Below are positions 9,024-17,633 of a stretch of 64,000 nt of DNA, piece by piece. The notes beneath the pieces are model-generated. The model was not told the origin of the DNA. It searched no databases and worked only from the letters and a program-made list of their open reading frames with translations. A program made the translations under genes and the position numbers. Within the stretch, counting starts at the first letter, position 1; each line of letters opens with the position of its first letter. Source of the stretch: Streptomyces venezuelae ATCC 10712 (lineage in GTDB: Bacteria; Actinomycetota; Actinomycetes; Streptomycetales; Streptomycetaceae); NCBI RefSeq assembly GCF_008639165.1, contig NZ_CP029197.1, positions 1,674,001 to 1,738,000 of the forward strand, written 5' to 3'.

Positions 9024-10082
9024 ATGGACATGCACACGCATACCGACGCCCACGACCTGCGCCACCACGGTGACGCCGAGGTCCGGGACGAGAAACTCAT
9101 CGATCTGGCGGTCAACGTCCGGACGAACACCCCACCGGAGTGGCTCCGGGAGCGGATCGCCGCCTCCCTGACCGGACTCGCCGCCTATCCCGACGGGCGG
9201 TCCGCGCGGGCGGCGGTCGCCGAGCGGCACGATCTGCCCTCGAACCGGGTGCTGCTCACGGCCGGTGCGGCGGAGGCCTTCGTGCTGCTCGCCAGAGCCC
9301 TGCCGGTGCGCAGACCCGTCGTGGTGCATCCGCAGTTCACCGAGCCTGAGGCGGCGCTGCGCGACGCGGGCCACGAGGTGGGCCGGGTGCTGCTGCGCGA
9401 GGAGGACGGTTTCCGGCTGGACCCGGCGTCGGTTCCGCAGGACGCGGACCTGGTGGTGATCGGGAATCCCACGAACCCGACGTCCGTGCTGCATCCGGCC
9501 GCCACGATCGCCGCCCTCGCGCGGCCGGGGCGGACGCTGGTCGTGGACGAGGCCTTCATGGACGCGGTGCCGGGCGAGCGCGAGTCGCTGGCCGGGCGGA
9601 CCGATGTGCCGGGGCTCGTGGTGCTGCGCAGCCTCACCAAGACGTGGGGTCTCGCCGGTCTGCGGATCGGGTACGTGCTCGCGGAGCCGGAGACGATCGT
9701 CGCGCTGGAGCGGACGCAGCCGCTGTGGCCGGTGTCGACGCCGGCCCTGGTGGCGGCGGAGGCCTGCATGTCGCGGGTGGCGCTCGCGGAGGCCGAGCAC
9801 GCGGCGCACCGGATCGGTGTGGAGCGGGCCCATCTGCTGGCGGGGCTCGCGGAGTTCGACGAGGTGCGGACGGTGGCGGGGTCGGAGGGCCCGTTCGTGC
9901 TGCTGCGGATCGACGGGGCGGACGCGGTGCGGGAGCGGCTGCGGTCGCTGGGGTTCGCGGCCCGCCGGGGCGACACCTTCCCGGGTCTCGACCGGAACTG
10001 GCTGCGGATCGCGGTCCGGGACCGGGTGACGACGAACCGCTTCCTCCAGGCCCTGGACCAGGCTCTGCTGATGGGCGGCTGA
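9024..10082 (+). CDS. cobC: PLP-dependent CobC (Rv2231c type)
   Basis: A 352-residue fold-type I pyridoxal-phosphate enzyme of the Rv2231c/CobC group, related to histidinol-phosphate aminotransferase and L-threonine-phosphate decarboxylase, proposed to supply the aminopropanol arm of cobalamin. It starts at ATG (MDMHTHTDAHDLRHHGDAEV), which matches the usual N terminus of streptomycete members. The PLP lysine is in RSLTKTWGLAGLRIGY at about residue 206; the upstream GNPTNPTSVLHP and VVDEAFMDAV bind cofactor. The ribosome site is weak and the upstream CobE-like frame runs straight into it. It ends before a bidirectional hairpin. Confidence 0.9.
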   Translation: MDMHTHTDAHDLRHHGDAEVRDEKLIDLAVNVRTNTPPEWLRERIAASLTGLAAYPDGRSARAAVAERHDLPSNRVLLTAGAAEAFVLLARALPVRRPVVVHPQFTEPEAALRDAGHEVGRVLLREEDGFRLDPASVPQDADLVVIGNPTNPTSVLHPAATIAALARPGRTLVVDEAFMDAVPGERESLAGRTDVPGLVVLRSLTKTWGLAGLRIGYVLAEPETIVALERTQPLWPVSTPALVAAEACMSRVALAEAEHAAHRIGVERAHLLAGLAEFDEVRTVAGSEGPFVLLRIDGADAVRERLRSLGFAARRGDTFPGLDRNWLRIAVRDRVTTNRFLQALDQALLMGG

Positions 10083-10132
10083 GCACCCCGCCCGCGTGTC
10101 GCCGGGCGGGCGCCGCCCGGCCGGGTGCGTAC

Positions 10133-10177
10133 GGGTCGGGGGAGGGCGACGTCGCCACCGTCGCCCTCCCCCGACCC
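10133..10177. terminator. Bidirectional hairpin between cobC and the LAETG gene
   Basis: Perfect 18-base arms, GGGTCGGGGGAGGGCGAC and its complement, around a 9-base loop, between convergent genes. It is flanked by GC-rich sequence with no other feature. Confidence 0.85.
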
Positions 10178-10250
10178 GTTTCCGCCGCTCCTGCCCGCGC
10201 CCCCCGGCGCGTCCCCCGGCAGGCTCCCGGTGTGCGTCCCCCTCGGGCCG

Positions 10251-11249
10251 TCAGCCCCGGGAGCGGGCGCGCGAGCGGGTCAGCGCGAGGGCGCCGCCGC
10301 CGGCGACGAGCAGGGCGAGCGCTCCGCCCGCGATGTACGGGGTGGTGGAGCTGCCGCCGGTCTCGGCGAGGTTCTGGGTGGGCGTGGTGCCGCCGTTGTT
10401 GGTCTTGATGCCGCCGGCGTCGCTGGGCTTGGCCGTGGGCTGCTGGGTGGGCTGCTCGGAGGGCCGCTCGCTGGGCTCCTGGGTGGGCGGCTGTGTGGGC
10501 TTCTCGGTGGGCTTCTGCGTGGGGGCCGGGCCCTTGGGCGTCTCGCAGGTGGCCTGGGCGAGGGTCACGGTGCCGTTGACCTCGGCGACGCCGAGCTTCA
10601 GCGGGTCGACCTCCACCGCGAGTTCGAGGGCGGTCGCCGCGGCCGTGCGCGAGGTCGTGGAGGTACGGGAGAGGTCGAGGGTGACCTTGCCGACGCCGGG
10701 CACGGTGACCTGGGTGCGGCCGCCGGTGGAGAGGGTGGTCTTCTTGCCGAAGACGGTGACGTGACCGAGGACGTTGGACTCGGCGACCGGCTTCTTGCCG
10801 GTCTCGCACAGCGCCTTGGAGGTCACCTTCTCGACCTCGATGAGGGAGAGCAGCGGGATGCCGGGGACGTGGACCCGGGCCTTGACGAGGTTCACGTATC
10901 CCTCGGCCTTCGCCTCGTCGACGGTGGCCTTCGAGGTGGCGACGTCGGCGGCGAGGATGTCGATCGGCTTGTTGCCCTCGGCCCCCTGCACCTTCACGGA
11001 GAGCGCGGTCTCGCTCTCGGTCCGCGGGGCCCGCACCTCGTTGAGGGAGACCCGCAGCGGCACGTCGACGGTCTTGTCGAGGAGCGAGACGTCGAGGCCG
11101 GTCCGCAGGACGACGGCGGTGGCGCGCCCTTCGCCGCCCGTGGCGTGCGCCGCCGGGGCCGCGAGCAGCACGGGGCCGACGGTCAGCGCGGCGACGGTCG
11201 CGGCGGCGGCGGTGCGGCGTACGGGCAGGCCGAAGGTGTTGCTGTTCAA
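10251..11249 (-). CDS. LAETG-anchored surface protein, SCO1860 family
   Basis: A secreted, sortase-attached protein of 332 residues. Features in order: a signal peptide (charged PVRRTA, hydrophobic run, cleavage near APAAHA); about 200 residues of beta-rich repeats in two related halves, each with a lone Cys (SKALCETG, AQATCETP); a Thr/Pro/Glu-rich wall-spanning stretch; then LAETGG, a hydrophobic helix and a basic RSRARSRG tail. This is the class E sortase layout of streptomycetes. The TTG at 11249 is chosen because the family begins NSNTF; a GTG at 11297 would add 16 residues unlike a signal peptide. It is convergent with cobC. Confidence 0.85.
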   Translation of the reverse strand: MNSNTFGLPVRRTAAAATVAALTVGPVLLAAPAAHATGGEGRATAVVLRTGLDVSLLDKTVDVPLRVSLNEVRAPRTESETALSVKVQGAEGNKPIDILAADVATSKATVDEAKAEGYVNLVKARVHVPGIPLLSLIEVEKVTSKALCETGKKPVAESNVLGHVTVFGKKTTLSTGGRTQVTVPGVGKVTLDLSRTSTTSRTAAATALELAVEVDPLKLGVAEVNGTVTLAQATCETPKGPAPTQKPTEKPTQPPTQEPSERPSEQPTQQPTAKPSDAGGIKTNNGGTTPTQNLAETGGSSTTPYIAGGALALLVAGGGALALTRSRARSRG

Positions 11250-11356
11250 GATGGTGGAACCCCCACAAGAGACATGGCGTCGCCGGCCGCTCACCACGGG
11301 GACGGTGGGTCGGCGCGGCCTCGGCGACTTGAGACACCGGAATCTTTACGCACGGA

Positions 11357-11391
11357 GAGTGAACCGGCAGTCGCCTGGCGTGAGTTCACTC
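11357..11391. promoter_or_regulatory. Inverted repeat upstream of LAETG gene
   Basis: GAGTGAAC (11357-11364) and GTTCACTC (11384-11391) form 8-base dyad arms about 110 bases before the LAETG start, within the 311-base gap 11250-11560. The rest of the gap includes an unusually AT-rich run near 11415-11435 and nothing gene-like. A regulator site is inference. Confidence 0.4.
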
Positions 11392-11560
11392 CAAAGGGGG
11401 GTTTCCGTGTTCATTTTCGATTTTTTTCGACACAACCGTTCCCGGGTGCCCCGCGTCTTTCGCACGCGCGGGCGCACGGCGGGCACCCCTGAGAAAGGTG
11501 TGAACGATCCGCCGCGCGCCGGGGTAACGGATCGTCAACCCAGCGCCCCGGCGGAACGGT

Positions 11561-12280
11561 TCAGCTCGCGCGCCAGTACCCGAGGGCGTGGACGCGCTCC
11601 TTCGGGAGGGCCAGCTCCTTGCGGGCGTACGTGGCGAGGGTGCGGGTGGTCGCGGTGTCGCAGGCGATCCAGACGTACGGATCGGAGTCGGCGAGCCCGG
11701 GCAGCTCGGCCTTGACCCGGGCGACGAGGTCGGCGCCGTCGTTCCGCCGCGGTACCCGACGCAGTTCGTGGTGCTCGGGGTCGAGCCGGATCGGCAGCTC
11801 CTCGTCGGAGGCGTGCTGGGTCTCGAACCAGACGGTGGCGGGGACGCCCGGGAGCGCGTCGAGCAGGGAGTTGACGGCCGGCAGCGAGGCCGGGTCGCCG
11901 ACCACCAGGAGCCGCCCGGGGAGCGGGGCGGGGGCCTCGAAGCCGGTGCCCTGGAGGGTGGCCTCCACGGTGTCGCCGGGGGCGCAGCCGCGGGCCCAGT
12001 GACTGGCGACGCCGTCGTGGAGGGCGAACTCCAGGCTGAAGGTGCCGGCCTCCAGGTCGGGGTCGACCAGGGTGTAGGCGCGCTGGTGCGGCTTGCCCGC
12101 GTTCTCGAACCAGAGGCGCACCCACATCGTGGGGTGGATCCCGGCGGCGGCGAGCAGTCCGCCGTCCGTGAAGCGCACCCTGCGGTAGTCCTCGGTGACC
12201 TGCTCGGCCCCCGTCACGGTGAACGTGAAGTCCTTGCCGCGCATCAGCTTGAGAACGGCACCCTGCCAGCCGTGACCCAC
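11561..12280 (-). CDS. Siderophore-interacting protein (SIP/ViuB, FAD reductase)
   Basis: A 239-residue FAD-dependent, NAD(P)H-type ferric-siderophore reductase that releases iron from imported siderophores in the cytosol. The N-terminal FAD-binding barrel includes YRRVRFTDGG, HQRAYTLVDPD (the RxYT flavin motif) and SLEFALHDG. The C-terminal SIP domain has VVGDPASLPAVNSLLDALP and YVWIACDTATTRTLATYARKE, ending RVHALGYWRAS as is usual for ViuB. An iron box lies 35 bases upstream of the start, so iron repression by a DmdR/IdeR regulator is expected. It is divergent from the acylase/acyltransferase pair. Confidence 0.93.
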   Translation of the reverse strand: MGHGWQGAVLKLMRGKDFTFTVTGAEQVTEDYRRVRFTDGGLLAAAGIHPTMWVRLWFENAGKPHQRAYTLVDPDLEAGTFSLEFALHDGVASHWARGCAPGDTVEATLQGTGFEAPAPLPGRLLVVGDPASLPAVNSLLDALPGVPATVWFETQHASDEELPIRLDPEHHELRRVPRRNDGADLVARVKAELPGLADSDPYVWIACDTATTRTLATYARKELALPKERVHALGYWRAS

Positions 12281-12314
12281 CGCAATCCCCTCCCCTGAAC
12301 TCCTGTAGATTAAT

Positions 12315-12333
12315 TTAGGTCAGCCTAACCTAA
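12315..12333. promoter_or_regulatory. Iron box (DmdR/IdeR operator)
   Basis: TTAGGTCAGCCTAACCTAA is a 19-base dyad matching the actinobacterial iron box TTAGGTTAGGCTCACCTAA (read on either strand) at all but one position. It lies 35 bases from the SIP start and 39 bases from the acylase start, so one Fe-loaded repressor dimer pair could control both directions. Confidence 0.9.
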
Positions 12334-12371
12334 GAAAATCGCAGCCGACATGGCCCTGCCATGTCAGGGAC

Positions 12372-14513
12372 ATGGACGGGATCGGGGTCTCCGTGAGCAT
12401 CGAGGTCTACCGGGACGCCTGGGGCGTCCCCCATCTGCGCGCGGCCGACCCGGACGAGCTCGCCTTCGCCCAGGGCCGGGTCACCGCACACGACCGCGCC
12501 TGGCAGCTGGAGGTCGAACGGCACCGCGCCCAGGGCACCACGGCCGCCTTCCTCGGCGCCGCCGAGGTCGCCTGGGACACCTTCGCCCGGCGGTCCCGGC
12601 TCGCCGACACCGCCCGCCGCTGCTTCGAGCGGCTCGAACGCGACGACCCGGACACGGCGGCCTGGGTCCGCGCCTACGTGGCCGGCGTCAACGACGGCCT
12701 CCCGGAAGGCGCCGGACGCGCCCCCGAGTTCGCCGAGACCGGCCTCACCCCCGGCCGGTGGGAGCCGTGGACCCCGCTCGCCGTCTGGCTGACCACCCAC
12801 ATCCTGTTCGCCGGCTTCCCCACCAAGCTGTGGCGCGAGGAGGTCGCCCGGCGGCTCGGCGAGGAGTGGACCGAGCTCTTCGCGACCGACGGACCGGGAA
12901 CCTCGGGCTCCAACGGCTGGCTGGTCGCCGGCGAGCGGACCGCGAGCGGGGCGGCGCTGATCGCCGGAGACCCCCACCGCTTCATCGAGGCCCCCGGCGT
13001 CTACCAGCAGATCCGGCTCGCCTGCCCCTCGTACGACGTGGTCGGCATCGCCGTGCCCGGCATCCCGGGACTCGCCCACTTCGGCCACACCGGCCCCGTC
13101 GCCTGGGCCATCACCAACGCCATGTCGGACTACCAGGACCTCTACCGGGAGCGGCTGCGGCGGCTCCCGGACGGCGGGATCGAGGCGTACGGCCCCGAGG
13201 GTCACCGGCCCGCCACGGCGCACCGGGAGACCATCGAGGTCGCGGGCGGGAACCCGGTCGTGATCGAGGTCGTCGAGACCGACCGCGGCCCGGTGATCAT
13301 CGGCCTCGACGACGAGCCCGCGGGCGAGGCGCCCGAGGACGCCCCGTGGGAGGCCGTCAGCCTGCGCTACCCGCCGCGCGTCACCGGGGAGCTCGGCTTC
13401 GGCGTGCTGCCCGCGCTGCTGCGCGCCCGGACCGTCGCCGACGTGGACACCGCGCTCGACGGCTGGATCGAGCCCGTGAACGTCGTCCTCGCCGCCGACA
13501 CGCGGGGCGGACTGCTGCACCGGGTCGCCGGCCACGTCCCCGTCCGCCACCGGACCAACTCCCTGCGCATCGTGCCCGCCTGGGACCCGGCGCACGCGTG
13601 GCAGGACGCCCCGGCGCCGCTGCCCCGCGCCGAGGTCGACGGCCACGCCGTGATGGCCAACGCCCGGGGCCTGGCCGCGCCGCTCGGCATCGAGTTCGCG
13701 CCGCCGCACCGCGCGGCCCGGATCGACGCGCTCCTCGGCGCCTCGGCGGAGTGGACCCCGGAGGCGATGACCGCCGTCCACCGGGACACCGACAACCCCT
13801 CCGCGGCCCGCCTCCTGGCGGCCGTGGACCGGGCGGGCGCGCCCGGTCCCGACGGCGCCGGGTCCCCGGCGGCGCTCTCCCCCGCCGCCTCGGCCGTACG
13901 CGAGCGGCTGCTCGGCTGGGACCGGCGGATGGACGCGGACAGCGTCGACGCCGGTCTCTACGCCGCCGTCCGCGGCGCCGTGGTGCGCCGGCTCGCCGCC
14001 CACGAGGCCTTCGCCGCGCTGCGCGAACCCGCCCCGTACCCCGAGGTGTTCCGCCCCTGGCTGGCCCTCGGCCCGCGCGTCGCCTACGCCCTGGAGACCC
14101 TCCTGGTGGCCGGGCCCGTGCCCGCCGGGGACGTCGACCGGATCGTGCGCGAGGCGCTCGACGAGGTCGGGGCCGGCGAACCGCCCGCCGCCTGGGGCGT
14201 CACGCACCGGCTCGCGCCCTGGCAGGCGCTGCCCGACCCCGACGACGCGAAGTGGCCGGGGCTCGGCGGGGACCACGACTGCGTGCTCTCCACCTCCAGC
14301 GTGCCCGGCTGGACCGACCGCAGCGCCCGCGCCTCCGCCGCCCGCTACGTCTGGGACCTCGCCGACCGCGAACGCAGCGGCTGGATCGTGCCGTTCGGCG
14401 CGTCCGGCGTCCCCGGCGACCCGCACCGCGACGACCAGCTACCCCTGTGGCTGAGGGGCGAGCTCGCCCCCGTCACCACCGACTGGCAGAACCTCACCAA
14501 GGAGCAGGGATGA
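12372..14513 (+). CDS. Penicillin acylase-family Ntn hydrolase
   Basis: A 713-residue N-terminal-nucleophile amidase precursor. The alpha segment has YRDAWGVPHLRAADPDELAF and QGRVTAHDRAWQLE; a spacer follows, and autocleavage would occur before Ser180 in GTSGSNGWLVAG, releasing the beta subunit that continues AGDPHRFIEAPGVYQQ. No signal peptide is visible, so it is likely cytoplasmic, unlike classical penicillin G acylase. The start ATG is 39 bases from the iron box shared with the SIP gene. Its stop overlaps an IucB-like acyltransferase (ATGA). An iron-controlled amide hydrolase suggests processing or degradation of a siderophore or acyl precursor, by analogy with PvdQ of pyoverdine maturation; the substrate is unknown. 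Confidence 0.88.
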   Translation: MDGIGVSVSIEVYRDAWGVPHLRAADPDELAFAQGRVTAHDRAWQLEVERHRAQGTTAAFLGAAEVAWDTFARRSRLADTARRCFERLERDDPDTAAWVRAYVAGVNDGLPEGAGRAPEFAETGLTPGRWEPWTPLAVWLTTHILFAGFPTKLWREEVARRLGEEWTELFATDGPGTSGSNGWLVAGERTASGAALIAGDPHRFIEAPGVYQQIRLACPSYDVVGIAVPGIPGLAHFGHTGPVAWAITNAMSDYQDLYRERLRRLPDGGIEAYGPEGHRPATAHRETIEVAGGNPVVIEVVETDRGPVIIGLDDEPAGEAPEDAPWEAVSLRYPPRVTGELGFGVLPALLRARTVADVDTALDGWIEPVNVVLAADTRGGLLHRVAGHVPVRHRTNSLRIVPAWDPAHAWQDAPAPLPRAEVDGHAVMANARGLAAPLGIEFAPPHRAARIDALLGASAEWTPEAMTAVHRDTDNPSAARLLAAVDRAGAPGPDGAGSPAALSPAASAVRERLLGWDRRMDADSVDAGLYAAVRGAVVRRLAAHEAFAALREPAPYPEVFRPWLALGPRVAYALETLLVAGPVPAGDVDRIVREALDEVGAGEPPAAWGVTHRLAPWQALPDPDDAKWPGLGGDHDCVLSTSSVPGWTDRSARASAARYVWDLADRERSGWIVPFGASGVPGDPHRDDQLPLWLRGELAPVTTDWQNLTKEQG

Positions 14514-15079
14514 CCACCGCCACCGCCGCCTACGTCCACCGGATCGAGGGCTTCGGCACCGTCACCGTCCGGCCCGTGGAGCCCGAGCGCGACGCGCCGC
14601 TGCTGCACGCCTGGGTCAACGAGGAGCGGTCCCGCTTCTGGGGCATGGTCGGGACGACCGTCGAGCAGGTCCGGGACGTCTACGCCCACCTCGACTCCCT
14701 CACCACCCACCACGGCTTCCTGGTGAGCCTGGACGGGGAGCCGGTCGCGCTGCTCCAGACGTACGACCCCGAGGCCGACCGCGTCAGCGAGTGCTACGAG
14801 GTGGAGCCCGGGGACGTCGGCGCCCACTTCCTGGTGGCGCCGAACCCGGCCCCGCGCCCCGGCTTCACGGGCATGCTCCTCACGGCGCTCATCGCCTTCG
14901 CGCTGAAGGACCGCACCCGGCTCGTCGTCGAACCGGACGCCGCGAACGAGAAGGCGATCGCCCGGATGGTGCGGGCCGGGTTCGAACTGGGCCCGGAGGT
15001 CGTACTGCCCGAGGTCGACCTCCCGGAGGTCTTCATCCCGGAGAAGAAGGCCCGACTGGCCTTCCTGACCCGCCGCTGA
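14510..15079 (+). CDS. IucB/AlcB-type GNAT acyltransferase
   Basis: A 189-residue acyl-CoA-dependent N-acyltransferase of the siderophore branch (AlcB/IucB/MbtK-like, the fold used on hydroxylated lysine or other diamines). Landmarks are LLHAWVNEERSRFWGM, a family hallmark, then VALLQTYDPEADRVSECYEV, GAHFLVAPNPAPRPGFTGML and a late VEPDAANEKAIARMVRAGFELG. It is translationally coupled to the Ntn hydrolase by an ATGA overlap, hence part of the same iron-box transcript. No siderophore scaffold enzyme (decarboxylase, monooxygenase, NIS synthetase or NRPS) is nearby, so the pair probably acts on a product made elsewhere. Confidence 0.85.
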   Translation: MTTATAAYVHRIEGFGTVTVRPVEPERDAPLLHAWVNEERSRFWGMVGTTVEQVRDVYAHLDSLTTHHGFLVSLDGEPVALLQTYDPEADRVSECYEVEPGDVGAHFLVAPNPAPRPGFTGMLLTALIAFALKDRTRLVVEPDAANEKAIARMVRAGFELGPEVVLPEVDLPEVFIPEKKARLAFLTRR

Positions 15080-15232
15080 CACCGGGCCGCAACGGGCCCC
15101 GGGCGGGCCCGGGGCCGGCTCCGGGCCAGGGTCGGCTCCGACCCGGTCCGAGGCCGGCTCTGACTCGCTCCGGGGTCGGCCCGCGGTCCGTCCGGGCGCG
15201 GGCGGGCCCCGGCGGGCCCGGTGCGGCCGGGG

Positions 15233-16318
15233 TCAGCCGATCACCCGGCCGTTGACGACGACCCGGCGTGGCGCCGCCAGGACGCGGACGTCCGCGCGGG
15301 GGTCCTCGCCGTAGACCACGAGGTCGGCCGGGGCGCCCTCCTCCAGGGAGGGGCGGCCCAGCCAGGCCCTGGCCCGCCAGGCGGTGGCGGCGAGCGCGTC
15401 GAGCGGCGGGATGCCGGCCTTCGTCAGCTCCTCCACCTCCTCGGCGACCAGGCCGTGCGCGAGCGAGCCGCCCGCGTCGGTGCCGACGAAGACCGGGACG
15501 CCCGCGTCGAAGGCCGCGCGCACGGTGTCGTACCTGCGCTCGTGCAGCCGGCGCATATGGGCCGACCAGCGGGGGAACTTCTCCTCGCCGCCGTCGGCGA
15601 GGTGCGGGAAGGTCGCGATGTTGACCAGGGTCGGGACGATCGCGACGCCCCGCTCGGCGAAGAGCGGGATGGTGTCCTCGGTGAGGCCGGTGGCGTGCTC
15701 GACGCAGTCGATGCCCGCCTCGACGAGATCGCGCAGCGAGTCCTCCGCGAAGCAGTGCGCGGTCACCCGGGCGCCGAGCCGGTGCGCCTCGGCGATGGCC
15801 GCCTCGACCTCCGGGCGCGGCCAGCAGGCCGTGAGGTCGCCGGCCTCGCGGTCGATCCAGTCGCCGACGAGCTTGACCCAGCCGTCGCCGCGCCGGGCCT
15901 CGCGGCCGACGTACGCCACGAGGTCGGCGGGCTCGATCTCGTGGGCGTAGTTGCGGATGTAGCGGCGGGTGCGGGCGATGTGCCGGCCCGCGCGGATGAT
16001 CTTCGGCAGGTCTTCCCGCTCGTCGATCCAGCGGGTGTCGGAGGGCGATCCCGCGTCGCGGATGAGCAGGGTGCCCGCGTCCCGGTCGGTGAGGGCCTGC
16101 TTCTCGCTGGTGGCCGCGTCGACGGGGCCGTGCCGGTCGAGGCCGACGTGGCAGTGGGCGTCGACGAGCCCGGGCAGTACCCAGCCCTCGACGGTCACCG
16201 CCTCGGCGGCGGGCCGGTCGAAGGTGATCCGCCCGTCGACGCACCACAGTTCGTCCCGTACGTCCTCGGGGCCGACGAGCACCCGCCCCTTCACGTGCAG
16301 CACCGCGTGATCGCTCAT
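15233..16318 (-). CDS. Amidohydrolase (imidazolonepropionase-like)
   Basis: A 361-residue metal-dependent hydrolase of the amidohydrolase superfamily. It has the metal site VDAHCHVGLDRH, a TAHCFAEDSLRDLVEAG histidine, CVEHATGLT with another histidine, and the catalytic aspartate in GTDAGGSLAHG, followed by the TIM-barrel end LAATAWRARAWLG. A small beta-sandwich is built from both ends (VKGRVLVGPEDV; VLAAPRRVVVNGRVIG). There is no signal peptide. The substrate is not evident. It is divergent from a class V aminotransferase with 99 bases between, which may share control. The 153 bases after its stop are GC-rich repeats without a gene. Confidence 0.85.
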   Translation of the reverse strand: MSDHAVLHVKGRVLVGPEDVRDELWCVDGRITFDRPAAEAVTVEGWVLPGLVDAHCHVGLDRHGPVDAATSEKQALTDRDAGTLLIRDAGSPSDTRWIDEREDLPKIIRAGRHIARTRRYIRNYAHEIEPADLVAYVGREARRGDGWVKLVGDWIDREAGDLTACWPRPEVEAAIAEAHRLGARVTAHCFAEDSLRDLVEAGIDCVEHATGLTEDTIPLFAERGVAIVPTLVNIATFPHLADGGEEKFPRWSAHMRRLHERRYDTVRAAFDAGVPVFVGTDAGGSLAHGLVAEEVEELTKAGIPPLDALAATAWRARAWLGRPSLEEGAPADLVVYGEDPRADVRVLAAPRRVVVNGRVIG

Positions 16319-16417
16319 GTCTGCACTGTACGAGGACGGGACCCGGGCCGGGGAGGGGCCCTCGGTACCCTGATCGGGAGTTCCGCCCGCACGAATCCGA
16401 GTCGAAGAGGCACCGCC

Positions 16418-17527
16418 GTGACCGTGACACATCCGCTCCTGGACCTGGCCCCGCTGACCGCCGCGCATTTCGCGTCGATCGAGCGGCGGGTGGCCGCGCT
16501 GCTCTCCACGGAGCAGGACGTGGTGATCACCCAGGGCGAGGCGCTGCTCCCTCTGGAGGGGTGCATCCGCAGCGGGGCGCGGGCCGGTTCGACCGCCCTG
16601 AACGTGGTCACGGGACCGTACGGGCAGACCTTCGGCAACTGGCTGCGGGACTGCGGCGCGACCGTGGTCGACCTGGAGGTGCCGTTCCACACGGCGGTGA
16701 CGGCCGCGCAGGTGGAGCAGGCGCTGGCCGCGCACCCCGAGATCGACTTCGTGTCGCTGGTGCACGCGGAGGCGGCGACCGGCAACACCAATCCGGTGGC
16801 GGAGATCGGTGAGGTCGTCCGGGCGCACGGGGCGCTGTTCTATCTGGACGCGGTGGCGTCGATCGGTGCCGAGCCGGTGCTGCCGGACGCCTGGGGCGTG
16901 GACATGTGCATCATCGGCGCGCAGAAGGCGATGGGCGGTCCCGCGGGTGTGTCGGCGGTGTCGGTGAGCGCCCGCGCCTGGGAGCGGTTCGCGGCCAACC
17001 CGGCGGCCCCGCGCCGCTCGTACCTCTCCCTCCTGGACTGGAAGGAGCGCTGGATCGACGGCGGCCGTAAGGCGCTGCTGCACGCTCCGGCGCAGCTGGA
17101 GATGCTGGCCCTTGAGGCCTGTGTGGAGCGGATCGAGGCGGAGGGCCTGGACGCGCTGATGGCGCGGCACGCGTCGGCTGCGGCCGCGACCCGCGCGGGC
17201 GCGCTGGCGCTCGGCGGCGGTCTGGAGCCGTTCGTGTACGAGGCGAAGGACGCGGCTCCGGTGGCGACGACGCTGCGGGTGCCGGCCGGGGTGGACGCCT
17301 CGGCCCTGGTGGCGAAGGCGCTGGCCGCCGATCCGTCGCTGCCGCTGATCGCGGGCGGCGGGGCGCTGGCCGGGGAGATGATCCGGGTCAACCACTACGG
17401 GGTGGACGCGACTCCGGGCGCCGTGCAGTCCTCGCTGGCGGCCCTGGGCGCGGCGCTGGGCGAGGCGGGCCGCGCGGTGGACCTGGAGGGCGCGCGCCGG
17501 GCGGTCACGGAGGCGTGGGCGGTCTGA
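16418..17527 (+). CDS. Class V aminotransferase (Ala-glyoxylate / Ser-pyruvate type)
   Basis: A 369-residue PLP enzyme of the class V aminotransferase family (PucG/AGT-like). It opens with a substrate-loop region [21 protein letters not shown], then [12 protein letters not shown]; the PLP region has [11 protein letters not shown] and [13 protein letters not shown], and the Schiff-base lysine is in [13 protein letters not shown]. The GTG start has GAAGAGG 8 bases upstream. It is divergent from the amidohydrolase and ends before strong hairpins. Family relatives transaminate glyoxylate, serine or ureidoglycine; which applies here cannot be told. Confidence 0.85.
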   Translation: MTVTHPLLDLAPLTAAHFASIERRVAALLSTEQDVVITQGEALLPLEGCIRSGARAGSTALNVVTGPYGQTFGNWLRDCGATVVDLEVPFHTAVTAAQVEQALAAHPEIDFVSLVHAEAATGNTNPVAEIGEVVRAHGALFYLDAVASIGAEPVLPDAWGVDMCIIGAQKAMGGPAGVSAVSVSARAWERFAANPAAPRRSYLSLLDWKERWIDGGRKALLHAPAQLEMLALEACVERIEAEGLDALMARHASAAAATRAGALALGGGLEPFVYEAKDAAPVATTLRVPAGVDASALVAKALAADPSLPLIAGGGALAGEMIRVNHYGVDATPGAVQSSLAALGAALGEAGRAVDLEGARRAVTEAWAV

Positions 17528-17561
17528 TCGTCCGCGTACGGGGAGCGTCCCCGTACGGAGA

Positions 17562-17593
17562 GGGGCGGGGGTCCGGCGCCGGACCCCCGCCCC
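17562..17593. terminator. Perfect GC hairpin between convergent genes
   Basis: A 32-base perfect palindrome with 16-base arms (GGGGCGGGGGTCCGGC and its complement) followed by TTCCTTCT, between the aminotransferase and the convergent OYE gene. A second hairpin, CGTACGGGGA...TCCCCGTACG, precedes it at 17535-17557. Confidence 0.88.
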
Positions 17594-17633
17594 TTCCTTC
17601 TCGCGCGGCCCGGGTGGGGGCCGTACGGCTCGG

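Noticed and set aside
12372..14513. Reading the acylase as a penicillin G acylase or antibiotic resistance enzyme
   Set aside because: No signal peptide, and the iron box plus coupled siderophore-type acyltransferase point away from beta-lactams.
15080..15232. Small RNA or gene in the GC-rich gap after the acyltransferase
   Set aside because: The stretch is a run of imperfect GGGCCC-type repeats with no open frame of credible composition; terminator-like structure is the simplest reading.
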